Below, in pieces: positions 23,430-35,231 of a DNA stretch of 64,000 nt (position 1 is its first letter; each line of letters starts with the position of its first letter). Under the pieces are notes generated by a model, which was not told where the DNA came from, did not search any database, and saw nothing but the letters and a program-made list of their open reading frames with translations. The stretch is from Orientallactaga sibirica. Taxonomy: Eukaryota; Chordata; Mammalia; Rodentia; Dipodidae. The translations under genes and the position numbers were made by a program. Location of the stretch: contig JAEOAD010000024.1 of the NCBI GenBank assembly GCA_036365145.1, positions 14,522,501-14,586,500 of the forward strand, given 5' to 3'.

Positions 23430-23839
23430 ATATTTCCCTAGAATATGTCCCTATTAATTGCAGTGGCACATGCTACCTTTTATTAACAAGAACAATTTAT
23501 TGTTGAGTAGCGAATAGATGGATGAAGGGAGAAAAATGCCCAGTGTAGGAGTACTTTTACTTTTCTGTTTAACTATCAAACATATTAATATTATATGCAT
23601 AATTAATATATATTAAATAAATGTAGTAAAATTTGTAGTAAAAATGTAGTAAAATGTAAATAAAAGTACTAAAATGTTTACCTTTCTTTTATAAATTTTA
23701 TTCTAGTGAGATGCAATATATTCTTTTTCCCTAGAAGCATAGTTTATAGTAATTCAGTTCCTTCCCATTCTGCCAATACTCAAGTGTGCTTCGCTGAGCT
23801 TCATATTGGATATAGGTCCCACAACAAACTTGATCATTC
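23429..23839. other. Unassigned AT-rich sequence
   Basis: Contains short local repetitions of 'gtagtaaaatgta' near 23625-23660. No repeat family recognised. Confidence 0.45.
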
Positions 23840-23905
23840 CCAATAGATCCCTAGTATCTACAAAAGTGCCTAGAGAATAGCATGTACTCAGTAAATGCTT
23901 GCTGT
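23840..23905 (+). repeat. L2 or MIR 3'-end fragment, sense
   Basis: 'agtgcctagagaatagcatg' followed by 'tactcagtaaatgcttgctg' matches the shared L2/MIR 3' end. Confidence 0.55.
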
Positions 23906-23964
23906 GAGGAGGGAGAGAAGGCTGCAAAGGTGATGCACTTTGAGTGAGATTTTCCTCCCCACAC

Positions 23965-24275
23965 TCTTCTATATTTTGAATTCTTGGTGTTCAGCTGGTA
24001 TCAGTTTTGGAGGAGGAGCCTTACTGGAGGAGGTGGCACTGGCGGTTGATAGTATAGCCCAGCTCTCCCTTGCCAGAGTTAGCCTACTCTTGCTGCTTTC
24101 TGCCAGTTGCTATGGCAAGACGTGATGCCCAGCATCTATTCAGCCTCTGTTTTCCCCACTATGTTGAAGCATCCCCTAAAAACTGTAAGCTGAAAAGACC
24201 CTTTCCTCCAGTCAGCTGCTTGGGTGTTTTGGTGGTCTTATGTTTTGTCCTAGCAATGGTAAAGTAACTACAACA
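23965..24275 (+). repeat. MaLR-like LTR fragment, sense
   Basis: 'tggaggaggagccttactgg', 'ctgccagttgctatggcaag', 'ctgtaagctgaaaagaccc' and an end 'agtaactacaaca' follow the order of the other LTR-like elements here. The 5' end is missing or diverged. Confidence 0.5.
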
Positions 24276-24550
24276 GGTGAATGCAATGCTTTCTCTGGCA
24301 GTCACAATATTTAATGAGCATTTGGAAGTACATCTACTGATGTTTAAGAGCAAACTAATTTTCAAAAGAAATATTTCACTCTATAATTTTTCAAACCAGA
24401 AAACTTTGCTATATACATTGTCTGATGACCATTGTACATCTGATTTTACTATATAAGACATGCATAATGAAAGTAGGAAAAATTTAAATCTTTTCAGGTG
24501 TGTTTTTACCCCCTTTAAATTTGTTACTGTAGATCCTATCACCCATCAAC

Positions 24551-24806
24551 CTTTTTTTACTCTTTTTTTTTTAAGGCAAGCCCAACAGACTGGACTTTTT
24601 TATGAGGAGGGGGGGAAATAATTGGTATACCATGCCCTCCCACCACTGCAATCAAATGCCAGACACATGTGCCCCCTTGTGTGCATGTGTGATACTGCAC
24701 GCTTGTGTCACTGTGTGTTTGGCTTGCATGGAACCTGGAGAGTCGAACATGAATCCTTAGGCTTCACAGGCAAGTGCCTTAACCACTAAACCATCTCTCC
24801 AGCCCC
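24551..24806 (-). repeat. Dip-type SINE subfamily C, antisense
   Basis: Contains the extra block 'gtgatactgcacgcttgtgt' found only in subfamily C. TSD CACCCAYCAAC at 24540-24550 and 24807-24817. Confidence 0.9.
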
Positions 24807-25014
24807 CACCCACCAACTTTGAATGACCAAGTAGATTTAAAACAAATCTCACTCTGAAAAATTGGGCTTAAAATAAATTACTTACAAGACTGAAAGACTT
24901 TCTAAACTTTCTAAACTCCTTGATTGTTTATCAACTGCTAGGACTCACCAACCTGATTTCAAAGTGTGTGGTGGCCTCTGGTCACCAGCAACCCTGTTCT
25001 CTTAGATTTTTTTA

Positions 25015-25220
25015 AATATTTTATTTTTATTCATTTAAGAGAGGGAGGGAGAGAGATAGAGAGAGAGAATGGGCATGTCAGGGCTTCTGGCCACTGCAAA
25101 CAAACTCCAGATGCATGCACCACCTTGTGCATCTGGCTTACATGGATCCTGGGGAATCAAACTGGGGTCCTTTGGCTTTGCAAGGCAAGCACCTTAACCA
25201 CTAAGCAATCTCTCCAGCCC
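25015..25220 (-). repeat. Dip-type SINE, antisense
   Basis: Complete antisense copy. TSD TTAGATTTTTTTA at 25002-25014 and 25221-25233. Confidence 0.94.
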
Positions 25221-25233
25221 TTAGATTTTTTTA

Positions 25234-26431
25234 TACTGCACTCATAGAAATGCTATGATTCTGCACTCATTGTAGCCATAAGTGATAACTATAGCTAAAT
25301 TATAGCAAATAGAAAGTAGCTTGACATACTGGTACTTGCAGAACAAGTTCAACAATGTCTCATATATGCTTCCTTCTTTTAGATATCTGAGATGAAAGAA
25401 AGCACCAGGTTGACCTTGGAAGGTGCATGCTAAAAGTGTCAAGGCAAATGCTAGACTTCACTGGTCAGTGACTGCATGGAACACATGGTAGCTTATTTTC
25501 CAAGATGGCTACCACCATCCTTGCCTATAGACATGCACTGTTCATCATTATGATGTGGAGTCTATTCCTCTGTCCCCTTTTAATTTGGGCTGACTTTATT
25601 TTTAAAGTATTTTATATTTTTTGATTGATTTTTATGAGAGAGAGGCAGATAGAGGAGAGGAAAAATTGTTTGGAGCATCCATCTAGGCTTCTTGGGACTT
25701 ACCCACCACTCTATGAACAAGCCTAAGGAGTGGTTTGAGTACCCCCCTTCCACCAACTCATATAAATTTTGAAGATCTCTTTGTAAGTTATCCTTGGAAG
25801 ACATCTTCAAGCTCCACTTAACTTGTCCCATATGGTATCATGTAGAGTAGAGGGCTGCCCAGTAAAACTTTCCACAAGTTCTGCATACATATTGTTTTAT
25901 GACAATTTATTCTTCCTCAAAACAAAACTGAAATGCTACCTATCCTCCATCCAAACACTACCCTAAAGTATGTATGTATAAGAAATAAGATTCTATTATT
26001 TTGAGCCTACCTATTTAGATTTAGTAATCGTGATAGGAAAAATGAGAACTATGTCTTCCTCTTCTAGTTTAAGTTTGAGGAGAAAATTAGAAGCAAAAGA
26101 AACAGTGAAGTCAACTATCCTGGTCTCCCTTCGATGTATGAAAGTTCAAGAGGTGAGGAAACATCCTTGAAATAATACATTTTGGACAACAATTAGGTCA
26201 TAAAGGCTCTGACCAGCTTGCCTTTAGATTCTGAGAGGAAATTTCCTTGCACACTGAAATTGCAATCTTAGGGCACAGCACCTTATAGTGTTCAGTGGGT
26301 GGTTTTGTGTACACAAGTCAGAATCCAGTGTAGAGTAAATACACAGAGCCCTAAAGTTTCCGCCTGTTCTAGGAATGGGGGTGGGGTAAATTATAAATTG
26401 AGGTGGAGAATTTGATTGTAGTGGTACTGCG
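25234..26431. other. Unassigned; possible truncated Dip tail
   Basis: 25600-25660 ('tttatgagagagaggcagat') looks like the tail part of an antisense Dip, but the rest does not match. The remainder is unassigned. Confidence 0.35.
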
Positions 26432-27416
26432 TTATGGCTTGGGTCTGAAATGTTTCCCAAAAGCTTATGTTTGTTTAATCCCAAGTTGTTGTACACCAAG
26501 TTCCTCCAAATTGAAATATTCCCTCCTAAAAGGGAGGAGGGAGGCACAGCACTACTCCTAAAAGGGATAGGAGTACTAACCAATGGTTGAGCAGCAGACT
26601 CTGACCAGTGTTGTGCAGAAATTTTCTCTGAATTGAAACCCACCCTCCTGGTGGGAGGAGGGAGGTTCCAGAAACACAGGAGATGAATAAAGTTCCAGAA
26701 AAGGTTGTAATACCCCCTCCCTAAGGTTATATAAAGGTTAAACAACTGCTTGGGAGAAGACCCTGGACCGGCAGAGCTGCCCGCAAATTGTGCAGTATGC
26801 TCCAGAGACACAGCTTGCTCTGAGTTGCCACCTATGTTGGTTGGACTTTTCAACTGCCTTGGAGTCATTGATGCTTCTACAAGCAACCCTCTTCCATAAG
26901 TAACCCCAGTAAATTCATTGGTTCACCAAGACTTGTTTTGGTGCAATAGAGCTTTGGTCAGTTGTCTATTCCCTAACTGGGGTGAATAGATGTGTGTTTG
27001 AGTCTCTCCAGGGGGGAAAAATTCACACGATGCCAATATATAAGGTGATTGGAACAGGAAGTCTCTGACTTCATCAATGGAGTAATCCACTGGTAGATGC
27101 ATAGCTATTGAGAGCTGGTGGAAACTTTAGGATATAGAAGTAGGTTACTGGGGAGATGATGTGGAAGGATATATTTTCTCCCTGATCCCTTTTTTGTTCT
27201 CTCTCTGTCTCTCTTTGTCCATGTCACCTAGGCACCATGAAGTGAACAGCTTGGTTTCTCCATATGCTCCCCATCCTACTGTTCAGATTCATCACAGACC
27301 AAGGAACAATGGAGCCAAGTGACCATGGACTGACACGTGAGCCAAAAGAAATCGGTCTTCCTTTTCAATTATTTCAAGCATTTTGTTACTGTGATTGAAA
27401 GCTGACAAGAACACCC
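26432..27416 (+). repeat. MaLR-like LTR, sense, split by another LTR
   Basis: Starts 'tgttatggcttgggtctgaa' and resumes after the insertion with 'gctggtggaaactttag', 'aacaatggagccaagtgacc', 'gtgagccaaaagaaatc' and an end 'gaaagctgacaagaaca'. TG...CA ends and an A-rich poly(A) signal fit an LTR. It is the sense form of the antisense elements at 16201 and 44593. Confidence 0.6.
26490..27065 (+). repeat. Solo-LTR-like insertion (retrovirus-like)
   Basis: Differs from the surrounding LTR. It has two GC-rich inverted repeats ('ccctcctaaaagggaggagg' and 'ccctcctggtgggaggaggg'), a TATA-like TATATAAA at 26728-26735, and 'agtaaattcattggttcacc' downstream. Layout suggests U3 then R/U5 of an endogenous retrovirus. 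No internal gag/pol sequence is present, so it would be a solo LTR. Edges are approximate. Confidence 0.45.
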
Positions 27417-27684
27417 TGGCAGGGACGAACTTGAATCACATCCATCTCTTTAAGGCAGGTGCAAGAAAGCTCGCGTTTGGAGACACCATCAAGCTGTGAG
27501 ATCAGCCTACAGAATTCTCAAGTACGTCACCTCAGCAGTAGATCGATTCTCTAAGGACATAAGGTGAGGACCAGTCAGACAGCATGTGTCTCCAGTCCAG
27601 GTATAGCCTAGAGCACTTGAACACTCAGTCTTCCATCTGCCAACATGAAGTTGTTTGAACCATACTGCTACCAGGTGGGGTTGT
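27417..27684. other. Unassigned sequence
   Basis: Nothing recognised. Confidence 0.5.
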
Positions 27685-27927
27685 TTTTTTTTGAGAATTT
27701 TTAAAATTTATTTTGAGAGAGAGAAAGAGAGAGAGAAAGAATGGGTGTGCCAAAGGCCTTCCACCACTGCAAACAAACTCCAGATATGTGCACCGCCTTT
27801 TGCACATGGGCAACATTGTGTGCTTGCATCACTGTGCCACTGGATACATGGGACCTGGAGATTAGACCATGAGTTCTTGGGCTTTGCAGGCAAGTGCCTT
27901 AACTGCTAAGCCATCTCTCCAGCCCTG
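27685..27927 (-). repeat. Dip-type SINE subfamily C, antisense
   Basis: GA-rich tract, then the extra block 'gggcaacattgtgtgcttgc', then 'aagccatctctccagccc'. TSD unclear. Confidence 0.9.
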
Positions 27928-28374
27928 TTACTAGCTTTGAGAACATCAGAGCCATTTTCAGCTCTGGGTGAGCTTAGCTTTGGGGTTAGAGAGATAGACA
28001 CTCAAAAGTTACTACAACTTCCCAAGCCAGTGGATCTCAAGTTCTCATCTTGGGACTGGAAAAGAATGGTGACTGCACACATAGTAGAAGGTTAGATTAA
28101 ACAGGAATTTACTAGAACTTAAAGCAGAAAGTGAAAGAAATGCAGAGGAGATCTTACACAAGGAGAGGTCCCTCGAGCATATAGCCAACTAGTGACTTAG
28201 AACAGGGGTTTTTCTACCCTTGGGGAGTTAATTTAATATCAAGTTGAACTGGATTAGATTGGTTACTTGGAATGTATGCGGGGAATTCTGATGGGCTGAA
28301 GGTTTGATGCACTTGGGATGTAAATAGGTCATCAAGCTAAGGAAGATTGGATTTGTTATTTTGAGAATATGTGT
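27928..28374. other. Unassigned sequence
   Basis: No repeat recognised. Could be internal retroelement sequence next to the LTR-like element that follows. Confidence 0.4.
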
Positions 28375-28745
28375 TGTTGTCAGCTCCTTATTGCTGGCAA
28401 AACAGCCTATCAAAAGCAGTTTGTTGGAGGAAGAGGTTTATTTCAGGCTTATAAATTGCAGGGGAATGGTGAAAGAAGCTGGCTCACTTCCATAGATTCA
28501 AGCAGAGTGATATATCATCAAACAGCAAACATTAACAACCAGAGCTCCAGACTGCTCATCTCATACCTGAGAGTGGGACTCAAGATCTATCTCCAAACAC
28601 ACCTGAGGGCTAGACTCCAAGATCCACCCCCAGGGACATCTCCTCTAGCTGGGCAGCTGGAAACTCAAGTTACAAGCTCAATTCTTAACCCAAAACACCT
28701 ATCAGTCTATGGGTCCATACATTCAAACTACCACACAATGTGAGG
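28375..28745 (-). repeat. LTR-like repeat, antisense
   Basis: 'ggaggaagaggtttatttca', 'ctagctgggcagctggaaac' and an end 'caaactaccacacaatg' occur in the same order at 56065-56412. The shared order shows an interspersed family. A 124-codon plus-strand frame across it is therefore not a gene. Confidence 0.6.
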
Positions 28746-29043
28746 AGCTCATGAGAGGCTAAGGAGTTATAGAGGATTACTTACTTCTTGTAAGCCAACT
28801 GACACCCTGGGGAGTCAGCATAGTCAGAGCTTTTGTCCTTTTGGAAGTCAGGGCTTCTTTGGATTTTAATTCCCATACTCTGCATCTGTGCTCTTGGCTT
28901 TGTCAGACCATGCAGATAGATATCTGTTTGTGCTTTTTGCATCTATAACAAAGACTAGTTGCCTACAAAATGGAGCTACTTTACTTTTAATCCCTATCAA
29001 TACTTCCCAGGGTTTATTAACATTATACTTGAAAGGAAAAAAA
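28746..29043. other. Unassigned sequence
   Basis: Nothing recognised. Confidence 0.5.
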
Positions 29044-29262
29044 AATTAAATATTTTATTTATTTATTTGAGTGAGCGAGAGAGGCACAGAGAACAAAGGG
29101 GGAAGAGAATGGGTACAACAGGGCCTCTAGCCACTGCAAACACACACCAGAGGCATGCACCACCTTGTATATTTGGTTTATGTGGCTATTGAGAAATTGA
29201 ACCTCAGTCCTTAGGCTCCACAGGCAAATTCCTTAACCACTAAGCCATCTCTCCACCCCCAG
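29044..29262 (-). repeat. Dip-type SINE, antisense
   Basis: Complete, moderately diverged copy ending 'aagccatctctccacccc'. Confidence 0.91.
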
Positions 29263-29646
29263 AGAAAATATTTTTATATTAAAAAAGGGTTTATGCATTT
29301 CATTCAAATGATCCTGAGATTTGTAGATCATTTGATAGGAAAACATTTACTATGGAAATCAGATCAGTCTAAAAGAAAAATAGTAGAAACACTATTCTGC
29401 ACATTGAGTTTGAGTATACTTGTTCAGCCGATTGGTATATTGATATATAGTACTATCACTTTTATTTTCTAGATAGGCAAACGGAGTCTTCAAAGTCAGA
29501 ATCACCTCCATGATGTAGCAGACACTGAACTCTCTTCAAGCTCGGAGTGGTGGTCTTTCCTTGTACCCTGTTGCATCCTTCCCCTTGGCCTGTATTTATT
29601 GTGCTGTTTGTAACGTACACTTCAGATGTAAACCCTGAACCCAATG
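29263..29646. other. Unassigned sequence
   Basis: Nothing recognised. Confidence 0.5.
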
Positions 29647-29657
29647 TAGACATCTAG

Positions 29658-29819
29658 ATAGCCGAGCATGGTGGCGTACACCTTTAATCCCAGCACTCAG
29701 GAGGCAGAGGTAGGAGGATTGTCATGAGTTCAAGGCCACCCTGAGACTACGTAGTGAATTCCAGGTCAGCCTGAGCTAGAGTGAAACCCTAAGAAAAAGA
29801 AAGAAAGAAAAAGAAAAAA
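29658..29819 (+). repeat. B1 SINE, sense
   Basis: 'gcatggtggcgtacaccttt' through a (GAAA)-rich tail. TSD TAGACATCTAG at 29647-29657 and 29820-29830. Confidence 0.96.
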
Positions 29820-29876
29820 TAGACATCTAGGTATAAAGAAGGAGGAAGAATAAATAGTATTTTCAAAGGGTTCTGC

Positions 29877-29877
<1 letters not shown>

Positions 29878-29925
<48 letters not shown>
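29878..29925. repeat. (AC)n microsatellite
   Basis: About 24 perfect AC units. Confidence 0.97.
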
Positions 29926-30313
29926 GATCATGTAAGTCCAAACAGTAAATATTTTATGTATTTGCACACACAGGCAAATATTACAGAGTATGTATGTGTA
30001 CACAAAGTTTGTCAAAGTCTATAAAGAATTTATCTTGCATACCAGCCTTGTGGAACTATGGGTACCTGATGATTTTTATTAGACTCAAGGTACTTGTTCT
30101 TCCTGTGCTCTGTGGAAGAATTTCTGAAGAGGTCTATGGCTTGTTTGCCAAACACTCAAGTCAGGTGAGGGCTACCATGTCTAGGTAGAAGCAAAGATCT
30201 CTATACTACCTTGCCCTTGCTGGTACGCTGGGAAAGGTGAATGCTCACTGCAAGGTGAAAGAGAGATCTAGAATTTGCCTCTGAGAATAATAAATGAATT
30301 TTGAGTAGCTGTT
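29926..30313. other. Unassigned sequence
   Basis: Nothing recognised. Confidence 0.5.
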
Positions 30314-30326
30314 AAAGGTATGATAT

Positions 30327-30590
30327 TTAAAAAAATTTTTTTTTCTTATGCAACAGAGACAGAGGGAGAGAGGGGGAGGAAGAGAGGGAGTGAGAGTCAG
30401 AGAAAATTGGCACGGAGAGCCTCCAGCTGCCATAATCAAACTCCAAGCGTGAGCACCACCTAGTGTTCATGTGCAACCTTGCATGCTTGAGTCTCCTTGT
30501 GTGTCTGGCTTATGTGAGACCTGGAGAGTAGAACATGAGACCTTAGGCTTGGCAGGCAATCCCTTAACTGCTAAGCCATCTCTCCAGCCC
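30327..30590 (-). repeat. Dip-type SINE subfamily C, antisense
   Basis: Extra block 'atgtgcaaccttgcatgctt'. TSD AAAGGTATGATAT (30314-30326) and AAAGGTGTGATAT (30591-30603), one mismatch. Confidence 0.92.
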
Positions 30591-30603
30591 AAAGGTGTGA
30601 TAT

Positions 30604-31935
30604 CTGCTAGCAACACATAGATTAGCTTCCACACGTAGCTTTATATGAGTATGGCTATTCTTTGTAAAAATTACATTGTCCTAGTGGGCTGAATAGAATA
30701 AAAGGAGCTCAGGGTACATGGCATTGTGATATTCCAAGAGGGTTGCAGTCTTTCTTGGGAATGTGAAGAAGTGAGAAACAATGGTGGTCTTACGGAAGAC
30801 CTTGGTACAAGAAAGAGCCATTATCTACCATTATCCATCCCCCATGGCCAGTGGCGGGGGATGCAGCTGCTACCCTACAGGACAAACAAGTGGGCACCAC
30901 AGCAAGCCTTTGAGAAGGATCACAAAAAGAACTTTCTAGAGAGAACTTCCTGCTCCCCACAGCTTCCCTTTGGAGTGACCCTTTCTTAACCAAGAAGGAA
31001 GCCAGTTCATTTCTACTTATCATCAGGATTGAGTTAAAAATGAAGTTTATTTAAAATGGATTGAGAAACTCAGACACCTCAAATGAGAATTTTTGTCCAC
31101 AGAGACTGCCCACAGCCCCTGACATGAGAGCCTGGGAGAGAGCGAGCGAGTGCTACAGAAATGCAAGCTTGTGAGAGTTCGTAGAAATCAATGGTCATTG
31201 TTACCTTACACCAGAATCAACAGCGCTGCACTGAATAGCCCTTTTCTTCACCATTTGAAACACAAACTGGAAAGTTTGAACAGCCTATTTTGAACAAATT
31301 ACTAGTGCCTATGAAAGAATTTTAAAATAATATCTTAAAGTTAAAGAGCAGTAGGCACCCGGATCTTTGAAGAAGCCCCAGTTGTCATGAAAAATAAAGC
31401 GAAGTCAAAAGACTGGTGTACATAGGAGACGAGTGTTCAGTGATGATTCTTCAGTTACACTGAATTTCCCCTCTGAAAAATTTTCCATTTTGCCACTTTT
31501 CTTTTGCACATTCAATGTTAAGTTAGTCACAACCCCAATGTCACTCATTCCCAGTGCGTGTTTGTCCTATGCTGACTTCACTTACACCTATGTAAGAACT
31601 CCAGGTGGATGTATGCTCCTGGACTGGCAGTCTAACATCTCACAGATCACTCTCAATCTTCTGTTTTCTTTCTCTTTTTGTAGTTAATGTCTTTTGACCA
31701 GAAGATTACTTTTAGAATAGTAAAAAGAAATCTAGGAACAAAAGAACATTCCCTTTTGCATCGCCTTAATGACAGAGTAAGGAAGAATCAGAATTCAATT
31801 GGGAATATTTCATTACTTCTATTTTAGAAGCTCCTTAAGAAAAAAATTCCAATTCATATTTTACAAGAAATAAAGCCTATTGTCAAGCACAAATACATTC
31901 TAGAAAGTTCTTTTCTTAAAAAAACAACAAGTAAG
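30604..31935. other. Unassigned low-repeat sequence
   Basis: 1.3 kb without a recognised repeat or gene. Frames up to 87 codons show no recognisable domain. Confidence 0.45.
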
Positions 31936-32065
31936 GGCTGGAGAGATTGCTTAGCAGTTAAGGCACTGACTGCTAAGCCTAAGAATGCCCTTTGGATTCT
32001 CCAGGTCCCACATTTAGCCAGATGCCAAGTGACACAAGGATGCAATACCGCATTTGACCACAGCA
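31936..32065 (+). repeat. Dip-type SINE subfamily C, 3'-truncated
   Basis: Good head ('ggctggagagattgcttagc') and subfamily C block ('agtgacacaaggatgcaat'), but it stops before the CT-rich tract and has no A tail. SINEs usually truncate at the 5' end, so a later deletion probably removed the tail. Confidence 0.85.
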
Positions 32066-33340
32066 GTAACCAATTGCTACCTTATTGGATTTAAGGCCTG
32101 CCACACATCAAGGAATTCATGCCTGAACCATCAAAATCCTAGACAAAAACCTGTGCCTTGGAAGATCACAGGGCTTGGGGGGGGGGAAATACTACTGGTG
32201 TTTCATGACATGAACATGTTGTACCCATCAAATTGCCCTCTAAATACTTCAACCTTTATATTCATATAGTAGTGGCGTTCTCACTTTTGATCAGAGAAGC
32301 TATGTTTTTGCAAGTGGTGGTGACTACTGGAGAGACTCAAACCTCATCAAAGTGCTGAGAAAGAAGCAACAGTTCAATGCTTAGCCATAAATGGGAGATC
32401 TGTATCTCACCTGCAAAGCCTTAGGAAGCATTGCAAGAGAGATGGCAGAAGAATGGATGAGCCAGAGGATGGCGAGCAGTGCTGGGGCATGCTGTATTCT
32501 GGGCAAGAGGTGGCTGCTGCATTCGCCTCACAGTGGCTGTCATTACCTGCACAATATTGGGCCCATCAATATTTCATCATGAATGATGAAGGAAAGCCAA
32601 AAACAACCTCAAAACATTAAAATAGTAGTGGTTTTGGTTGGAAGGAGGAAGGGGTTTAGGTGTTCAGTGCAAGACGTACAGGGGAAAGGAGAAGAGAGAC
32701 TGATGAGATGGGATTTTGATCAAAATACATTGTGTACACATACAACAATTGTCAACTAAAAAGTCTAAAATTTTAAAGTTTTTAAAGTCTAAATTTATGT
32801 GAGCCAAAAAAGAGGCAGCCAGATGTAGAACCTATTCCTGAAGCCAGGTGAGATACGAACGTAATTTGGACAAGAGTTATAACATGTAGATAGTGAGAAG
32901 TGGGGAGAGTTTAGATATATTTTGAAAGTAAAAGCATTTGCCAAGGGCTGGTAATAGTATATAGAAAAAATAAAGGTATCTCTTTCCTGCCACATGTGAC
33001 TAGCATTTACCAAGTCAGCCCTCCTCCAAAAAACTAAATAGCTTGAAGACTGGACAAAATACAGAAATAAAACCTGTTGGAAGGAAGCAGAAAGATCCCC
33101 ATGCAGCCATGAATTCAGAATACAAAATATGGAAGGGAAGAGAATGAGTTAAGCCCAAGACTTCATGCTGTTTTCCTTTGAGGTACAGCTGAGAACTGAG
33201 AAGCATAGAAGAAATATGAATGGAAATTGCAAAACAAACAAACAAATAAAAACAACAACAAAAAAAGCCAAATGAAGTTTTAAATAATTTTAAGGGACCA
33301 AAGAGACAAAGGTTGAAATCTAAGTCCATGAAGATGGCCA
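32066..33340. other. Unassigned sequence
   Basis: No gene recognised. G run at 32168-32176; AT-rich part at 32700-32800 could be old retroelement sequence. Confidence 0.4.
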
Positions 33341-33350
33341 AGAGTAGAGG

Positions 33351-33509
33351 GACTGGGTGTGGTGGCGCATGCCTTTAATCCCAGCACTCAGAGGCAAAGG
33401 TAGGAGGATTGCCGTGAGTTCGAAGCTACCCTGAGACTACATCGTGAATTCCAGGTCAGTCTGGTCTATAGTGAGACCCTACCTTGAACAACAACAATGA
33501 CAACAAAAA
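33351..33509 (+). repeat. B1 SINE, sense
   Basis: 'tggtggcgcatgcctttaat' through an (ACA)-rich tail. TSD AGAGTAGAGG (33341-33350) and AGAGTATAGG (33510-33519). Confidence 0.94.
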
Positions 33510-33519
33510 AGAGTATAGG

Positions 33520-33974
33520 GAACAAGAAACCTAAATAACATACAAGTGCAAAAATAAGAAAAAAAATTATTTAATTATTGAATTATTTAATGTTATTTTA
33601 GGAAGAAGGCCGGGAACTGGGAAGATAAAATTAACTAATAGACTAAGAAATTCAGCAGAGCTCTCAATGCTATTACAGTCTAGACAAAGCAGAGTGTGAG
33701 AACTAGAGGTCACTGAAGATGAGAGACCCTGAAAAAAACACCAAGACTTGCAGTCAGGACAGGACCCAAGAGGGCTCCACCCCAGGAGGAAGGGAAAAGC
33801 TGACACAGTTGTGTATTCACAAAGAAGGCTTCACTCAGCATAGAATCATCCGGTGCCAGACCGGATTAGGGTAGTCTGCTCCTATTCTAATTGCTGGCTA
33901 GAAGGAAAACTCTCTCCTCAAGTTACGCTACAGAGCTTCAACAATTCTTGTAAACAACATCCTTACTTGTATTA
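33520..33974. other. Unassigned sequence
   Basis: Nothing recognised. Confidence 0.5.
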
Positions 33975-34224
33975 ACCACTTTTGCATCATCGTGATAGAA
34001 ATACCTGACAGAAACCACATAAGGAGAAAGGGTTCATTTTGGTTCATGGTTTCAGAGATTTTAGTCCAGGACTGCAGGGAAAACCTGGTCGAGTTCCTAG
34101 GAAAGAAAGCTTGTTGCAATGACCCCTCACATCACCCAGGAGTGGGAGGCTAGGAGGCAGAGATGGAACGCTCTGGAGAACAAAGGGATAGGGTAACTTT
34201 CAAAGTCCAGTCACTAGGGACCTA
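33975..34224 (-). repeat. MaLR-like LTR fragment, antisense
   Basis: 'tgatagaaatacctgacaga', 'aaagggttcattttggttca', 'caatgacccctcacatcacc' parallel the antisense elements at 16201 and 44593. Confidence 0.5.
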
Positions 34225-34295
34225 CTTCTTTTTTTAATTTTTCATTTTTTTTTATTTCAGAGATGGGGGGTTGGTGAGAGAATTGGTACACCAGG
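34225..34295 (-). repeat. Dip-type SINE fragment, antisense
   Basis: T-rich tail then 'gagagaattggtacaccagg'; only the 3' end of the element is present. Confidence 0.5.
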
Positions 34296-34497
34296 TCCTC
34301 AGAGAGGTTTGAGCTCTGCCAGTGTCCCTGCTTAAATTTGGTGTTGGCTGGCTGGTGATGGTTTTTCTCTCTGCTTCTTCCTCCACTGCTGGAACTTTCC
34401 CCTAGATCTGTAAGCTTGAAACAAATGTCTTCCTCACCTAAACTGTGTCTGGTTTGGATGTTCATCCCAGGACATGGAGCTGTTCTACAACAGGGGT
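34296..34497 (+). repeat. LTR-like fragment, sense
   Basis: 'tctctctgcttcttcctcca', 'tctgtaagcttgaaacaaat', 'aaactgtgtctggtttggat' then 'ctacaacag' follow the pattern of the LTR 3' halves seen elsewhere in the window. Confidence 0.5.
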
Positions 34498-34743
34498 AAC
34501 CCAATTCTGACCCTGGGATTGACCAGCCAGAGCCATGGTTCTAGGGTTAAGCCTTCTCCACCTTCTATAGGACACTTCTGTCCATGTATCCCCTTATAGA
34601 AGGTTATATCTGGTAGAATACTATCCAGGAAGAAGGTTTCTATGGTTCTGATTCATGTTGTCCTTAATTTTATTTAATTATCCCCTCCATCTTCTCTTCC
34701 TCCTATACCCCTGAAGACCCTTTTACCCCCCTGTAATCAACCA

Positions 34744-34744
<1 letters not shown>

Positions 34745-34796
<52 letters not shown>

Positions 34797-34853
34797 TTCT
34801 TTCTTTCTTTTTTTTTCCTTTCCTTTCTTTTCCTTTCCTTTCCTTTCCTTTCT
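34745..34853. repeat. (TTTC)n / (TTTCC)n polypyrimidine tract
   Basis: About 17 CTTT units followed by CCTTT units, pure pyrimidine on the plus strand except near its end. Lies in the decayed L1 3' end. Confidence 0.95.
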
Positions 34854-34875
34854 TGTTATCATACTTATTCATCCT

Positions 34876-35231
34876 GTGGTGGCTTGATACAGGTATCCTC
34901 CACAAACTTAGGTGTTCTGAATCTCCAGCTGATGGAGATTTGGGAATTAACACCTCTTGGAGGCAGTATATTGTTGGGGTGGACTTATATATATTATAGC
35001 CATTTTCCCCTGGCCAGTGTTTGGCACACTCTTCTGTTGCTATTGTCTACCTCTCTGAGGTGTCCACCTGATGTTGCCCAGGATGTGATTTCCACCCTCT
35101 GCACATGCCATTGTTTTCCCCTGCCATATGGAGCTTCCCTCGAGTCTGTAAGCCAAAATAAACCCCTTTTTTTTTCCCCAAAAACTGTTCTTGGTTCGGT
35201 GATTTCTGCCAGCAATGTGAACCTGACTGCA
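34876..35231 (+). repeat. LTR-like element, sense, complete-looking
   Basis: Starts 'tgtggtggcttgatacaggt', ends 'gtgaacctgactgcaata'. Contains 'gaattaacacctcttggagg', a TATA-like 'tatatatattatag' near 34987 and 'gtaagccaaaataaacccc' with an AATAAA poly(A) signal. Inserted in the L1 3' end. MaLR-type by structure. Confidence 0.65.

Noticed and set aside
26224..26886. 220-codon minus-strand open frame, the longest in the window
   Set aside because: It crosses the outer LTR-like element and the nested solo-LTR-like element, has no recognisable domain, and its composition follows the repeats.
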